Shown here piece after piece: positions 1-14,247 of a stretch of DNA of 64,000 bases. Made by a program: the position numbers and the translations under genes. The notes under the pieces are model-generated. The model was not told the DNA's origin. It made no database searches and worked only from the letters and a program-made list of their open reading frames with translations. Numbering within the stretch: the stretch's first letter is position 1; every line of letters begins with the position of its first letter. This DNA is from Cloeon dipterum (lineage: Eukaryota > Arthropoda > Insecta > Ephemeroptera > Baetidae): assembly GCF_949628265.1 (NCBI RefSeq), contig NC_088789.1, forward strand, positions 10,160,886 to 10,224,885, given 5' to 3'.

Positions 1-1705
1 AAATATATTATTGAGAGCCTTTCATTGTGCTAGCGATGCGGAATTTTTTGAACTATAAATATCAGTTCCTTTCCTTGTAGTGAAGCGATAAAAATCTGCA
101 ACTTTGCTGGCTGACGGAGAGAGGAGAGTGATGACAGTAGCGACAACAAAACAATCCATTCGTCTCTGGATCAGAAAAGAGATAAAAATTTAAGGGCTTC
201 GATCCCATTTATGTTTACTAATTGCGTGTTGGCCAATGCGATCTATTATTCGATGAAACACATCTCGTGGATTATTCACAACGCAAAATCCGATTGTGCT
301 TGCTATTAATAGCTGAGTGGTCACCGAAAATAAAGCTGATGAGAATGAAGTATATAGGGGGGCAGTCGATTGAACACATGACGGATGGGACGGCAGAAAG
401 GATTGAGATCCGCCCGTGAGAGAATTCGGCCTCTTGTAATGAAACAACAAAACGAAAAGCGCTAGTCACGATTTTCTTTCCAAACGAAGCTCAGGAGAAA
501 TTGATGCGCGCAGCGAATTCAGTAACAAGCACGCGGACCGATTATTATTGCTTCTAATATGTTGGAGAGGATCGTTTCGGTGCGGCAAACAGTGCAGCTG
601 ACAACGAGCGTTCAACAAAAAATGCAAAAGTGAATTCTTGGTCAAAGATTTTTCACAGAGGATGTCACAGTACCAGTTGAGGCATTTTGCTCCAACAGCC
701 TTGGGAATTTTAATTTAAGCGTATATATGCTCAATCTTTACGAATAAAAACGCAAGGTTCAGCAGTTTGCGGAGGCCGATTTTCTTTGCTGCTTAAATGA
801 AACGCGAATATGAAAAGATTCTCATCTTGAACAATATTGTGTCTCGCTCGACACAATTAATTGCAAATTAAGAAAGGGGTGGTAAATGACCTGTTGAGAC
901 AGTTTACGATAAGCAGCGTTATTTCATAGCTAAAAATTGCTGTTTGTTGTTTGAAAATAACGATAAATTGTGTGTAGTAGCATAAAAATTACTGAAACGT
1001 ATCGCCAGTGATAAGGACAGAGGAGAGTCAGAAACAACTTTTTTTTTTAAAAAAAAAAAAAGTCGTCTTGAGTTGAAGGTTCTTTATTTTTGCTGTTATT
1101 TTTGTTTTTTTCGCATCAAACTCTAAGTCCATTTATTTTCACACAAAATATTTCGTAAAGTTTCTAACATCAAGGTGATCCTTTGAAAAAAGATTATGTA
1201 AATTAAAATATGTGGAGTAACGGGGGCGATCGATGGGATAAGAAAAGAACACCGTTTCGCGGTGGTGTCTCATTACCGGAGTGTCCTGCGGTCATTAAAA
1301 CAAGATCCATTTTCCGCCTAAACTGATTTACCCTCTTAATGGGCAACGAGGGTGAGTGGCGCGCGGCTCCGATTACAAAAACAGGCGGCCGTTTGGCTAA
1401 TGATTATTGGAGAGGAGCAGTCGGCGGGCGCAGCGAAAGCAGCACGCGATCAACCAACCAACATTTCAACAAAGACAACACACACTCAAATACACAAACC
1501 GAGGCGGCGACGGCAGCCGACGGTGACGTCGTTCAGGGCGTTTAATGCTTTCAATTAAACTAATATCCACGTACGTAATTATCGATCGCGGCGGCCAACA
1601 TCGCATCATCTGGCTGCCCCTGCTACGTGCCGTGCGCGTTTCTGCTCGATTTGTCGGCGGCATTGAGTATTATAGTGCATATGGCACTTCACAGACAAGA
1701 AGATG

Positions 1706-1710
<5 letters not shown>

Positions 1711-1770
<60 letters not shown>
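1711..1770. repeat. (GA)30 microsatellite
   Basis: Sixty bases of uninterrupted GA dinucleotide lie in the presumed lilli intron. A perfect repeat of this length is expected to vary in length between individuals. Confidence 0.97.
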
Positions 1771-1771
<1 letters not shown>

Positions 1772-3235
1772 GGAGTAATAATCTCCGTGTGCCAGTGGAG
1801 GTGGGGGCGGTAACGTCGTGTTCCTCTTCCTCTAGGTCACTCGATATGAAATTTTCGTGACGGTGGCGGAAATTTGACTGATCTCCACTGGATAATTAAC
1901 CAGCAGGCACGACGCAAAAGCAGAGACTCTACTGTATACAGCAGGAAGTAGCCAAGTGTTTCGGTAAAGTGTACTGCTTTCGTGATGGCGCGCGAATTAA
2001 GAGAAATGACAATCAGCAATAATCCGCGTAAATCTGCGAGCGCACGCGAACAAAATCGATACAATCACGTATAATTAAAAAACAAGGCTTTCGTAACTTC
2101 GAAGCAGTTGCATGTTTGGCATGATTTGTTTTGAAACTGCTCTCCAAATAGAATAATGGCGGAAACTTTGCAGTAACTTAAATAAAATAGACTATCACAT
2201 ATCATTTTAGATTGTATGTAAGAATAAACGTTAACTTGTAATTAATCAAAATTTCACATTTCAATGTTTTACCGAGAAGTAGACTTCATAAACCTGGCTT
2301 CCGCGTTAGGACAAATATGATTATTTGACAAAGCGAACAAAAGAAAAATTCAAGGTTAGAAAATAATTACGCGTTTAAATCGGCAGACAGTGTTTGTGGC
2401 GAGTGCTTTTAAAGATTGATTTTAATACTTGTTGTAGCAGACAATGATCGAAGCTTATTATGTTAACTTAAGCTAGCGTACTTCACATGTTGTACAACTT
2501 GTTTGATTGTGAAATTTGCGACACTCGCTGGCCTGAAGTGCAGCGATGTCAATAAAAACCAATTTTGAACCGTGTGGAGTTTCGCACAGAATGAGAGCCG
2601 GAGAAGTGCGCGCTAGTACAGCGAAAAATTCGCCGACTGGCTGCGGCGACGATGACGACGACAGCGGCGGCAAAATCACGGCGGAATCGATCCATTTTCC
2701 GATAGGCCACGAGAAACATTAAGGTTTCCCACGCGGCGTCGACGGCAACGGGCGCGCGAATCTGCAGACGACAAGGAGCAGCTGCTGAAATGCGATACCT
2801 GCGGAAGTGGAGTGCTTCGGCCGCTTTTCGGCACAGTCGGCCATGCAAAGCGCGCAGAACGAGTTGACCACTATCGCAACAACGGCGGCTCCATACATTG
2901 GCGTTAAACGCTCGAGGAAAGCCCAACTAAATCAAGCGTCACTGTTCTCGCCGCTGCGTGTTTTGATCTTGCGGACGGGCGTACGCGAGCGAGACGCACT
3001 CTCTTACACACAGCTGAACACTCCGTCAGAAATGACTGTAATATGCGCGCTCATATAAAAAGGCAGCAATTGATGAGAGCAGGGAAGAAGTGCTTGGCTA
3101 GAGCGGCGGGCTCGTGGTGGCAGCAGCTGCTAGCCAGTGTTCCCTTTCGGGTGTGCGGCTTCCACCGCGCGCGCCTTGTGCATCAACCAACAACAGCGGC
3201 CTGTAATTTATGTTATTGTGCACGGGCGAAGGATG

Positions 3236-3257
3236 TCTCTCTCTCTCTCTCTCTCTC
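3236..3257. repeat. (TC)11 microsatellite
   Basis: A short uninterrupted TC run lies within a CpG-rich patch of the lilli intron. It is followed by a CTTTCTCC tail. Confidence 0.9.
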
Positions 3258-3873
3258 TTTCTCCTACCACGACGGCGGCAGTATGAAGCAAGACAAAAAT
3301 CACACCTCACTAACTGCAAAATGCGGTCGAAATGAGCAGACCATGAAATCATTTCGCGTTCTTCTCCGGCCACTTGCTTGCACATCACCACGAGGGAAAA
3401 TAACAAGAGGCAAACTTGCCGAATCAAGTCTGCTTTTAATGTCAAGTAAATTACTCATTTATAGAGGGGTTTGCGGCATATAAGTCAATGTTGATTTTTA
3501 TTGACTGAAATGATGTCAGCGTAAAAATATTTCTTATGTTAATAGATCAATTTTAAACAATCAATTAAATTTTCACAACCCGTGAAAAATAAAGAAATTT
3601 AACCAAAAGCTCATCTTCCCAATCTTCCATATAAGAAATTTAATCACATTAATTTAGTATTTTTTTCTTGCACGTGGATTTAACAAATTAAAAATATTTT
3701 AGACATCATAACTTGATTTTGATCACGCAGCAGGCACTTTCTTTCATATCGCAAAATTTGAATTTTAAAAAGAATTGACGCGTAGCTACTCATTAGCGAG
3801 ACCCACATGAATGCAAATTAAGCAATTCATTATCCAGCCGAGAGATTGAAATAATGGTGGAAAGAGTACTCAC

Positions 3874-6800
3874 CTCTGGAGTTGGCTGAGCAGTTCTGCT
3901 GTTGAGTTTTAGGTTCAGTCGTAATATGTGCAGTCATGGGGGCAGGTGGCGGCAAGGAGAGCGATTCTTTTGGCTGCAAAAATCGCAAAAATCATGAGAA
4001 TAAATAAGACGACTCTTGTTAAATAATGTGCGACGTTCGATTCATTGTTTCAAGATAGACTTGTGGCATGTGTGTGCGTTAAAAAAATGTGTCACATTAA
4101 ATATTTTCTCCACGTTTGTGAAGCATGGAAATGCAGTTGCATCACAGTGAATATATATCATGCTTGAACACAATATATATGGAATTACATTAGGAGGACT
4201 TATATTTTTATGAATTGATTTCACGACTAGTTACAACTGAGAAGTCATACAAGGCAGCTTTCATTGATGGACACGTACCTTCACTGGTGTTTTCAGATGT
4301 TGATCAAAAGTGAACCTCAGCTCAGTGGGTTCTTTGCGCGGAGTTTGGATGCCTTCCATGAGCGGAGTGATGTCGGTCATCTCCTGAAGAGACAGTTTAA
4401 AAAATTTAACTCTTGGAAAAACGGCATTAGCACAAAATTTACCTTGAATATGTTGTCCAATTCCGGGTAAGACTAGAAAGATAGCAAAATTTGTTTAGAT
4501 GCCACAAAATCAAATTTAATTCAATCTTATGGGGATAATATAACACTGTTGCACATTTTTCCAAAGTTAGCAAAACAAGTGGAGATAAAAGCCTATTGGA
4601 ATTGAGGCAGTTAACGCTAGACATCGGCAGGAAACAGGAAACTCGTTTGAACCAGAGGTTGCCTATTATGCAGTTGAATAATACTTTGGAAATTACTAGC
4701 AACTATGGAAGATTTGATTTAATGCATTGTTATTTTTCCAATCTTAAATTAAGTTGAAATTTTGATTTATATGCTCTCAAGTAGGGAAAAAATACTTAAA
4801 ATAAATAAATAAAAACAGACATCCACCTTTGACACGGCTTTTGGTTGGCTGAATGCGTTGAAGGATGATGGTTTCGAGGTATTCATCTTGGAGCTCATGC
4901 CCATTTGGGGAGCAGGGGTAGGCGGCATTTGACTCGAGTGTCTCGACGGCAAAGGGTGGCCGTTATTTCCGCCATGAGGTACATCGACCTTGGGCCCAGG
5001 GGCGGAGTAACGGTTGCTTGAATGTTGCGAAACTCCTGACATCAGACTATGCACTTTCTTGTGATCCGTGGGCGCCGGCGGGGGTGCGATCGCGCACCCT
5101 TCTAGGCCTATCAGCCGTTTTGGTTCCTCCAACAGTTCCCCTTTGACATCATTGAATTTGCCAAGTTTCATCTGTATCTGCTGAGCGGCCTTGTCGGTTG
5201 ACTTGGGCTGGAAAGGTTGAAAAGCTGTTAGCATCGCCGTGAAAAAATGCGTGCGGCGGCTAGTTGGCATGTGTCTAACGTCTGATGTTATGTGGGTAAA
5301 TAGCAGCAAACGCGATTGTCACTGCCACGTACTAAGGAGAAAGTTTTATATGTCGTGGTCTCGTTTGATGCAGAAAAAGGATTACGTGGGTAAAATCAGC
5401 GATCAGCCGATTTTTATTATTGTTTCAAATTGCTAAAAATGGCAGTAGGTTTCTTTGAAAATAATATATTTAATTGCCACGGTGAGTGAATCGACCACGA
5501 GAAGACATATACAATGATCATAGTTTAAGATTGTGCAAGGGTATTTTTTATGATTTGTGGAAGATTTGGGGTCGTTGATTAAATTTAAGCATACCCGTTT
5601 AAGGGGGGAGAAGAGCGGTTGGGTCGGAGTAACTAACGGGTGATCACCACCTCGCTCCACGCTCGAGATGATTTGCTGCCTAAACTGACGTTCTTTTTCG
5701 CGCATCCTTTCGCGCTCAACGCTGAAACAGAAGGGACCAAATTAAGATAAAACGTATTATTTTCGAATGTTTCCATTCAGCTGCTCGTCTACCATGATTG
5801 ATAAAGCTTATCAAACCGAAACCAAACACACCGAACGAGGGGAAATGTGTAAACGTGCTTGATCTCACTTTGTCTTTGATGTTTCTTTTAAAAATTCAAA
5901 GGCAAAAAAGTCCGTGAATTATAATCTATCGCAGAAAGTAAAAGTACGACATGCGTCTCTAAATCTCCAAACGGTTTTGCTATATTGTTTTACAATTCTA
6001 TGGTGCCATTTTCTTATCTGAAACTATTGTAAAAACAAAAAAGAAAAACAGCCATTTTCGCGAACTACCATCACTTCTCCGCTTGAGTCGGCAACACTAT
6101 ACAGAAACATTTATTCATGTAATTAAAATTGTGGCAGCGCAGACCAGGTCAAGGACATCGTTAGCTGAATCTCGCTGATGCAAATGAATTTATCGGCACG
6201 CGAAACCGAGAATTCGCCAGCAATTCAAAACAATGCGTCAAGAGCGACCCGCAGGCGGCAAAATAAGAGAACGGTCCCGTTGGACAGCGTTTTTGAACTT
6301 TGGCAAGCAAAGTGTGACGCAAGCGAGAGCGCAATGACAAAAAAGCAAATGAGCGGGCAGAGAAACCAGAGCTCTTTTCGGTTTGAATCGAGGCTGCTGC
6401 TCGCGGAGAAATTCCCACGATTTAGCGTCCGCAATCAGGTTGAAAAATGGTCGGGCGAAAAATAAATCGCGTTGCGCTGCGCTTGCTAGCGCCTAACACT
6501 GTTGCTACTGGATAAAAGTAAAGCAGGCGCACATATGTATATATTTAACACTGAGATAAATATGCACATATATTAGAGCCGCATGCATCATCCGCGCGCT
6601 GTTTCGAACTCGCCGTCGAGGGACACACAATTTCCCGAAATCCAAAATCGAAACGCGGCGGCCTAATTGTCGGCATTCTGAGCGAATCCTCATTCAGCTC
6701 CACTTGCTGACGCGCCTCGCGATTTGTTTCCCATTCGTGAGTTACTTTCTCTTGCATTACTTTCAAATTCGACATTCAAGCAGGCAGGCAGGCAGGCTAG

Positions 6801-8645
6801 CTGGCTGCCTGAAGAAAATGCACACACACACTCGTACCTCGTCAAGGTTCCTTTGAGCAAAGGATTGGGACTGTCATGATAGCCTCCAATCATGATCATT
6901 CTGATGCACACGCACCGCGTCGCTAATTGCCGATCACTTTAAAAATAATATAATCGGTCGTGCCACAGTGACATCTTCTTTCTCGGCTCGGTGGAAACAG
7001 GACCATATGTCGAGATCGTCGCACCACATTTGTCGTCACTGTCGGCGCACGTGCACTTGTCAGTATTGGCCACGCGTGATCGTCGGCCTCACGCCGCGGT
7101 TCGGCCGTCGAAAGCACGGGGCCGCGGCTGCATACTCGGCACTGCAGCGATTGCAACAGACCAGACGGCACACATAAACTAACAAGTGAGCCGCACAGCA
7201 CACCTCTGTAGTTTGGTAACGGAACTTTCTTGAGCGACGGTGCTCACTTGGCGGCTGGGGGGGCTGGAGGGGGACACGGACAGGAAAATTAGGGGAATAA
7301 CAATTGTTGCTGCCGCGCGCGATCCGCGGATGCAAAGTTAAAAGTTTAAACATCCGAGGCTGCGTTTTGGGACAGAAAATCGAACGCTAGAAATAATTCA
7401 TCAAGCTCAACTGTGAGGCCAGTTTCGCTGTTGGGCTTTGTTTTTTCTACATTGTCATTTAAATCGCATGGTGACGTTTTGTATATGAATTGCACAGGCA
7501 GCGTGGCCTCGATAGCGAGTGCGTTTAAATGCAAAATAGCTTGAGTGGTCACTTTTCACTGCTGCTGCAAATCAAAGTGCGGCGCCTGCTACGTGTAATT
7601 AGTTATCCTCATCGAGCTAAACACATAACTAAGTCGCACTCAAGTCTTGTGAACAGAGTTGAATCGTATTTAAGAACAAATTTGTCATTTTCCTCTAATT
7701 ACTGATAAGTTCTGATAAAATATACTTTTAATTTCGGTCAGTATCCAGGGTTTCCTTGTAAGTCTAGAGGTACTATAATCTCTCTTAAATTTTCCTTGTA
7801 ATTGACTCAAGCAGTCACTTTTTGGCACCACCGTTTATCTATCAGTTTTGAGAGAAACCCCAATGATTTATGCATTAGTAAAAATGTATTTCCGTGATTT
7901 TCTTTTCCTGCTCAGTGCGATGTGAGATAACCTTTTCAGTTTATCTTTTGCAGCTTTTCTACAAACCGTGTTTGCTTTTTTTCTTTCCATTTAATTCTAA
8001 CATAAATCTAATTACATGACTAGCAAGAATAAACACGCTAAAAACTACAATCAACTCTCTAGACAAATCGTGGTATGATCGCTGTGAAGAGTTTTTCTCA
8101 ATAAATTCAATTCGGTTTATTTATTTATTTTTTACTCCAAAAGAAGTCAATAAATATAAATATGGCAGCAGTAGGCTGATCTGATTTTGGAGTTGAAAGG
8201 AATAAACGATCAGAGGGGATTTGGCAAACTTATACCAGCGCCATGCTAACACTTGAAATGTTTGAAAAATAAAAATGAATAAAAAATAAAATAAAATATG
8301 ATAAAAAGTACGCTAAATTGAATCGTAAATTTTGCATGACCCTAGGATTATAAAAATCCATACTCAACCAAAAACTGTCTTTTTATATGAGCTTTCAGTG
8401 GGCCAAATGTGTAAAACGTGCTGCAAAGTGTGCGTGCAAACACTCGGCATTCAGGACATGGGATGATTTGAATAAATTTGAGCAGCACGTTGCATCCCAC
8501 GCATCCTGCGACTAGAGTCTGGACGTCAATCAATCAAGCAGAGCGCTGAATGGAAATAACGCTGAAAGAAGCAGTCCACTTACCCTGCTCCCGCAACAGA
8601 TTGGTGCTGTTGCCTAATGCGGCTAATAAATCCAGCTGAGTCCAT
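3874..8645 (-). CDS. lilli: AF4/FMR2-family protein (lilliputian), N-terminal part
   Basis: Scaffold of the super elongation complex family, acting in the nucleus on transcription elongation. Six coding exons are visible: 8584-8645, 5595-5721, 4827-5207, 4443-4472, 4279-4383 and 3874-3973. All junctions are GT-AG and phases agree (268 codons). The start MDSAGFIS at 8645 is the only ATG in the first exon. Recognition rests on the AF4 N-terminal homology region: a basic RMREKERQFRQQ segment, then PLFSPLKRPKSTDKAAQQIQ and LGKFNDVK, matching the AF4/FMR2 pattern of REKERR, PLFGEPYK and LGNYEEVK. A 30-nt exon encodes SYPELDNIFK, followed by EMTDITPLMEGIQTP, which matches the family's SYPELESLLKEMTH...LTAIHTP stretch. 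The gene continues past the left edge, so the C-terminal homology domain is not seen. Upstream non-coding exons are possible. The family call is firm; the symbol assumes the usual single insect member. Confidence 0.85.
5722..8583 (-). other. lilli intron 1, no further gene seen
   Basis: This is the 2.86-kb intron between the first two lilli coding exons. It contains a GC-richer patch around 6580-7350 with several overlapping open frames, none resembling a known protein. It also holds the GGCA repeat with flanking palindrome at 6781-6811. An alternative promoter in the GC-rich patch is possible but unsupported. Confidence 0.6.
6781..6811. repeat. GGCA tetranucleotide repeat with small palindrome
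   Basis: About four CAGG units are followed by CTAGCTGGCTGCCTG. The end can therefore pair with the start, as CAGGCAG against CTGCCTG, giving a short hairpin inside lilli intron 1. Confidence 0.75.
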
Positions 8646-11600
8646 GATCGTCCCAATCAATTAATATGCGCACAACAACACCGCTTGCCAACTGAAAACA
8701 ATCAACAAAATCACCAGGTCAATACAAGTATACGAACGAAACGAGAGTAGTTCACAATAAAAGCGTTCGGGCACGATTCATTTATTCTTTTCCTTGTTGT
8801 GCATCTCTACGGAGCGTTCTAGAGAGTAAGCATGTTACATTTATTATTATGCATGCATGTGTGTGTTGCAAAGGTAAATCGAGTGGATGCATCTATCGAC
8901 GCTAAAATGGGATGCACAAAGCAGACGCGCATTTTATATTAATGACTGATGTGATTTGTTTTCGTAATAGCGAGCCTTCCATTGATTTATCATTACTATT
9001 ATGATTGCCATTGTTGCGTACGAGCAGCACATTTCGCACTGCAGTTGATAAGATTAAAGTGTAAAGGCGTCGTAAAGCAGAAGTTATTGGGTGCTAACTC
9101 AAGGGAACAACCTGAAAATAATCAATTCGATTACAAAACTCACACTTCGCCATTTAAAGACTGAAAATTTAAATTTGGTGAGGTTATAGCTTTCATTTTC
9201 TATTATTCAAATATGACAGCCTAAATACAACTACTATCAAACAAAAGTAAGAAAAGGCTTATTGTTTTTATACTGTCAATCAAATTTTTACATATTTCAT
9301 GCTGAGAATTGTAATTTTGTTATTTAATAGACGGTTCAATTAGATAATTATTAGATTAAATTCCTTTGAAATATTTCTTAAATTTATCCGACGATGCATT
9401 GTGAGTTCCCCAAAATAGTTACCTGATATTATCCACACAAACATTTTAACAGGCACTAATTTAAAAGCTTCGTGGCCCAAAAAATATTCAAGCAAGAGTA
9501 TGGCGACTATTTATTTTGGCGACAAATCAACTCAGCGTTCACAATTGTTAGGCGTTTACAGAGAATGAGAGCAAGCGCTTGATATCTGGAGCGTGATATA
9601 GCGATATAGCGCGATTTGGGCTCATTTTCTCACTCTTTGTTTAGAATCGTTTCAAAGAATGCAATTTTCGCTCTTTCGTCACCTCTGCCATCCCACTGGC
9701 ATGGCGAATATGCAACTCAATAACTGATATCGCCTCCAATAGCAAAACACCGCCAGTTCAAATTTGCATTACACGCAGATGTAGATGTCAGCGAGCGCGA
9801 TTTTTCACACTGGGTTTCCTTTCTTCTATTTACATAATATGGAGATACACATGGCTATTTTTGGACCGCTAGTTCAGGTATGGATGTCAATTAGCGACTC
9901 AACCGACGCAGAAAACGTGTAAATTCGCACGTCTAGATTCGATTTAACTACACACAGCGTGACGCTATGGTGTAGAAGTTAAAATGAAAAGTCATAGAGC
10001 TCATTTCAATTTAGTTTGGCTGACTGTTACATATTTTTGAGAGCTAATAACTGATTTAATCAATATTAATAATAAAAATTAAATGATTATGATTAGGAAT
10101 AACGAATTCAGGTTCTTACTTGTATTTTAGCCACTCTCAGGAGTAGCAAGAAAAATATACTTTATTTTTATAAGTTTAAAAAAATAAAGCTACCAGAATA
10201 AGCATAATATACATACTTCAAAGATGAATATTGTAAGCTATCATGATTTTTAAGGAAATATTTCGCCAATGAAATAAAGTAATGTATTCAAAGGTAGAAA
10301 AATTAGGGCACTTGCCACACTGAGCGCGTCTAAATCGCACTCGGTCGGTTTATAAATATCACACAAAGCGGCAGGAAGCTGGAATTCAATGCCGTGTCTT
10401 GAGTCTGACTGCCGTTCATAGTAAAAGAAGAGTCACTTAAGGGAAATACCAGAAGCAACCTTCCCTTAAAAATCACCAGCGAACAAGTCAGGGGAAGATT
10501 TGTTGTGCGTATATAGTTAAGTTGAGATATGGGGTAAGCGCGACTGCTAGCAGCGAGAATCTCCTTCGAAATTCCAGTACCATGACTCACTTCACCACGT
10601 AAATGTGGCCACGTCGAAGTGGCCACACACGATTTTACACAAAACAAAACAAAAAAGTTTTTTGTAATTTCCCAGCAAGTCAAATATTACGACGCGTTAC
10701 TTAAGAATCGGTCGGCGAATTATTTACGCATAACCAAATAATAACTGACTTCTAACGCAAAGTAAGTTATTGGGTCTTCTTATTTCATAAAATCTGTGAT
10801 GAAAAATTCAGTTACACGTTTTATTAAAACATTAAGCTCTACTTTAAGTATTTTATGGGAAGTGGTAGAATTGTAGAATCACCTTTGCCAGCAAAATGCA
10901 AGCAGCCGGTAAAACTTAAATAAAGTATTTCAAATAAAGTAGTCAAATGGTTTTTATGTCGTGCAGACCACACACGCTCTTAGCACAAAATCTACACAAT
11001 ATTTGTTGTTGTATGATATAATATGGTATTTTTCCCTAGTCTTAACAAAGGGATGCATTGTCATTGTCACCATCACCATACTTCCCTCTGCTGCAGGTAG
11101 TGCTCTTTCCTAACAACGCTCTCAACTGACCGATGGTGGAAAAATTGTAAACAAATCAAAGGAATGAATGCAGGGACGTAAAGCCTTAACACTATGGCTG
11201 TCTCAAGTTTTAGGTCGGCGTACATATACACATACAAATTTATTTACATCCATCAAGTTTTCATTCAAGAAAACAGGACGCGAAACCAATGAAATTTACA
11301 AGCTCTCTGAACACGAGACAAAGCGTACTATTTGGCCCAAAAGAATTTTGTCTCAATCTTAGCTTAAATAAAAGCTAAATGTGATATTCATGTCGTGTTT
11401 GAGTTGTGAGTGTTTACTTATCAGTCTCCTGAGTGGGGTTTTCCTTTCATAAGTATTAGCCCCAAGAAAATCTAGGTCTCAACAGTGACTTTATAAGGAA
11501 TTAAACGATGCAGACAATTAGCCCATTGACCAAGCACGGATTTCGGGCAGCTGTTTTGACAAAAATAAATATATGGTTAAAAGGGTGAAAATTGAAGCTA

Positions 11601-14247
11601 AAACAAACTGAGAAAAATTCCTCAGTTTGAAGCTGAAATCTTCTATTTGCTTCTACGGTCAGGTAATTGAAATTTTAAATAAATTGTGCAAGATACACAC
11701 AGCAGAATCAATTGTAACAATGGTTTGCATTGCAATTGTGGCTAAATCCAAGCTTCATCAGCAACTCTGGCTCTGAAAAAAACTTACTAAGCCATTCTCC
11801 CGCCACATGTGCGTTCTGAATGACCTGGGAAATATTTTCATAGGCGAGCGAGCAACAGGAAGCCGTCCAGCGGCCCATTTGGCGTTTTTTCGCCACCCCT
11901 TTCCCAATTGATTATATTTTTCTCTCGTTTGCTTTAATTTATGAAAATTTTGTTTAAAGAAAGCGGATGCGGACCAATTTTTAACCACTCATCGCTCAAA
12001 ACAATGTCAACGCAAGTCTTTTGGCCCTATTTGCCAGCAGTTGCTGACCATTTTGAGCCAGAAAACAGAAAAAAACAAACCTGTTCAGGCCAGATATGCG
12101 AATGACTTCTGTTTCAGCTAAGTTGTGCAATTAAGATGTTAAATTGAATTTTATTTCTTCAAATTTTACTCCTTCGTGCGGGAAATAATGGAATGATGCC
12201 TGAACCGATTAAGACTGACGCAAAAACAAAATATTTGGACAGAATATTGAAGATTTGGAAAACATAAACAAATTTTTCAGAAATACAAATAACAATCGAT
12301 TGTAGCAATGAAACAACAACGTATTTTAAATTAAATGTACCATTATGTAGTGACTTTGCAAGAATAAACAAGTATAGAATGGTAAAAAATTATAATAATT
12401 TACTCTTCATACTATCCAGCCGTTTTAATATTATATTAATAACATTCTTAATTATACCATTGGCTCGCATTGTACAGCACAAACACCGATGGAAGTGATC
12501 TGTGCAGGATGCACGCTTGCATTTGGCTCGCACACATTGTAAAGGAGTTCGTTTAAATTTTTGAAGGTAAGTGAAAGCAGACCGAGGCGCTACTTAGGCT
12601 GCATCTTTCCAGTTTCCGGCAACGCGATTTACGGGTAAAAAAGTCTTGGCACCTGAACAAAAGCCCTTGGTTGCCATCCATTGTTATTTTGCACGCTCAA
12701 AATTTGCGAAATTTGCAGATCGGAGATACAAAAATAATTGACTAAATAGTTACCTCAGTGCTGATAGTTAATTCGGCTCCCGGTATTATTAATTTATACC
12801 TTTAGACTTAAGGCAGACTCGCGAGAATTGCAAGATAGCTTTGAGTTTCCGTCTCAGAAAAATTCTGAGTATGATCATTCTTTGCGCGCACTTTTGTTCA
12901 ACAAGGAAAAACTTTACTTTCTCGATGAGCGAACACCGATCCGTCACGGAAATCACGGCGACTGTTACAAACTGCGACCTAATAGAACGGAAATTAGTCA
13001 TCAGTCCTCGCTCCATATCGAACCCGATTTAAGGAATAGTCTATGACAATATTTCACACTGGAGAAGCAAATACATAATTATTTCGACTTTTTTTGATGA
13101 TAGGAATGTTTGGTAGTCTATGCCAATGCCAAGCATATAGTTCTTGGTATTTGCATTCAGAAATACACCGAGAAAACTGTCACGTGTGCGGCAAATGTGA
13201 CAAAATTAGCCAAACCAATAAAGGCTCTGCCATTGAATTCAAACATTTCAAACCCATTTGTCAGTTGACGGGCATCCAAGAAGCGTCCGCTTGCAAATAG
13301 CTTTAGATTTGAGGAACAGCCTTTATCAGGCACGGAAACGCAGTTTTTAACCGTGTATTAGCGGAGCAACTTCCAAATCGCAATTACAGAGATACTTTAA
13401 TTCAAGAATAAATCAATAAGATAGGTTTTGTTTGAGTCACTTTGTTTCTGTTTGGTCATCACTCAATATCATTCTTTCAGAGCATCACATCTCCCAACCC
13501 GCAAAACAAAGCCGGCGACAGTAATAATTTTCTTTTCATCCCCCAAAAATCGATACGCAAAGCGAGGAATAACCGAATCTGTGTGCGAACACGCTCCCTG
13601 TGTTGGACTGGCTCCTGGCGTGAATCAGCGCAGTTTGCATGTCAGAAATATTTTTAGAAGAGCCACTCGGCCGGCGCAATTTTAATTACATAAATATCGT
13701 GAGCGCCATTATTTCGTGATCGGCCATGCTGACGACTGCTAACAAGACTGGATTCACCATACATACGGCTCGCTATCAAATCGCGAGGAGGAAATTGGGC
13801 GTTTGACGCATCTAATTTATCAGTCAAAATATTTTGTTGCTTCCAAGAATGCCTTGCTGGGATTAATTCTGTTTGTGGAATTGGAATAAAGAGAAAAGTA
13901 GCTATTAAATTGTGAATTTGTTTTTTCGTATAATTTTTGACGAAAAAGCTTTATCTGAGAAGAAAGAAAATCTCTGCAAATAAACCGCTAGCGAAACTTG
14001 TAACCTGCGCATTTCCAAGCAATCGTCTCTTGTGATAATAAAAAGCCCAGGCCTGAAAAACAAGTCGGCAACTCACACAAATAATACTGTATTTAATACT
14101 GAAAAATATTTATAATTATTCCAAATCAGCTTGTTTCTAGTTAGCTTAGATATTGAAATAAGCTATCAATGAAACTAATAGTTAATTTTTTCTAAAAACA
14201 TCTATTGTTAACTTGAATTTTATGGTGGGTCACCGTTTTTGGGATGT

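Larger units (their letters stand above)
1..3873. other. Left edge: lilli intron, no exon recognised
   Basis: This stretch lies inside the AF4/FMR2-family gene, to the left of its last exon seen here, so it should be intronic on the minus strand. I found no further exon of that gene. It holds a (GA)30 microsatellite, a T10A13 palindrome, a (CT) run and CpG-richer patches near 1330-1660 and 2560-3230. Open reading frames in the CpG-rich patches show no family resemblance and no matching splice sites, so I treat them as chance. Confidence 0.6.

Noticed and set aside
3043-3483. 146-codon plus-strand frame in the lilli intron
   Set aside because: Runs through a CT microsatellite and a CpG-rich patch; nothing recognisable.
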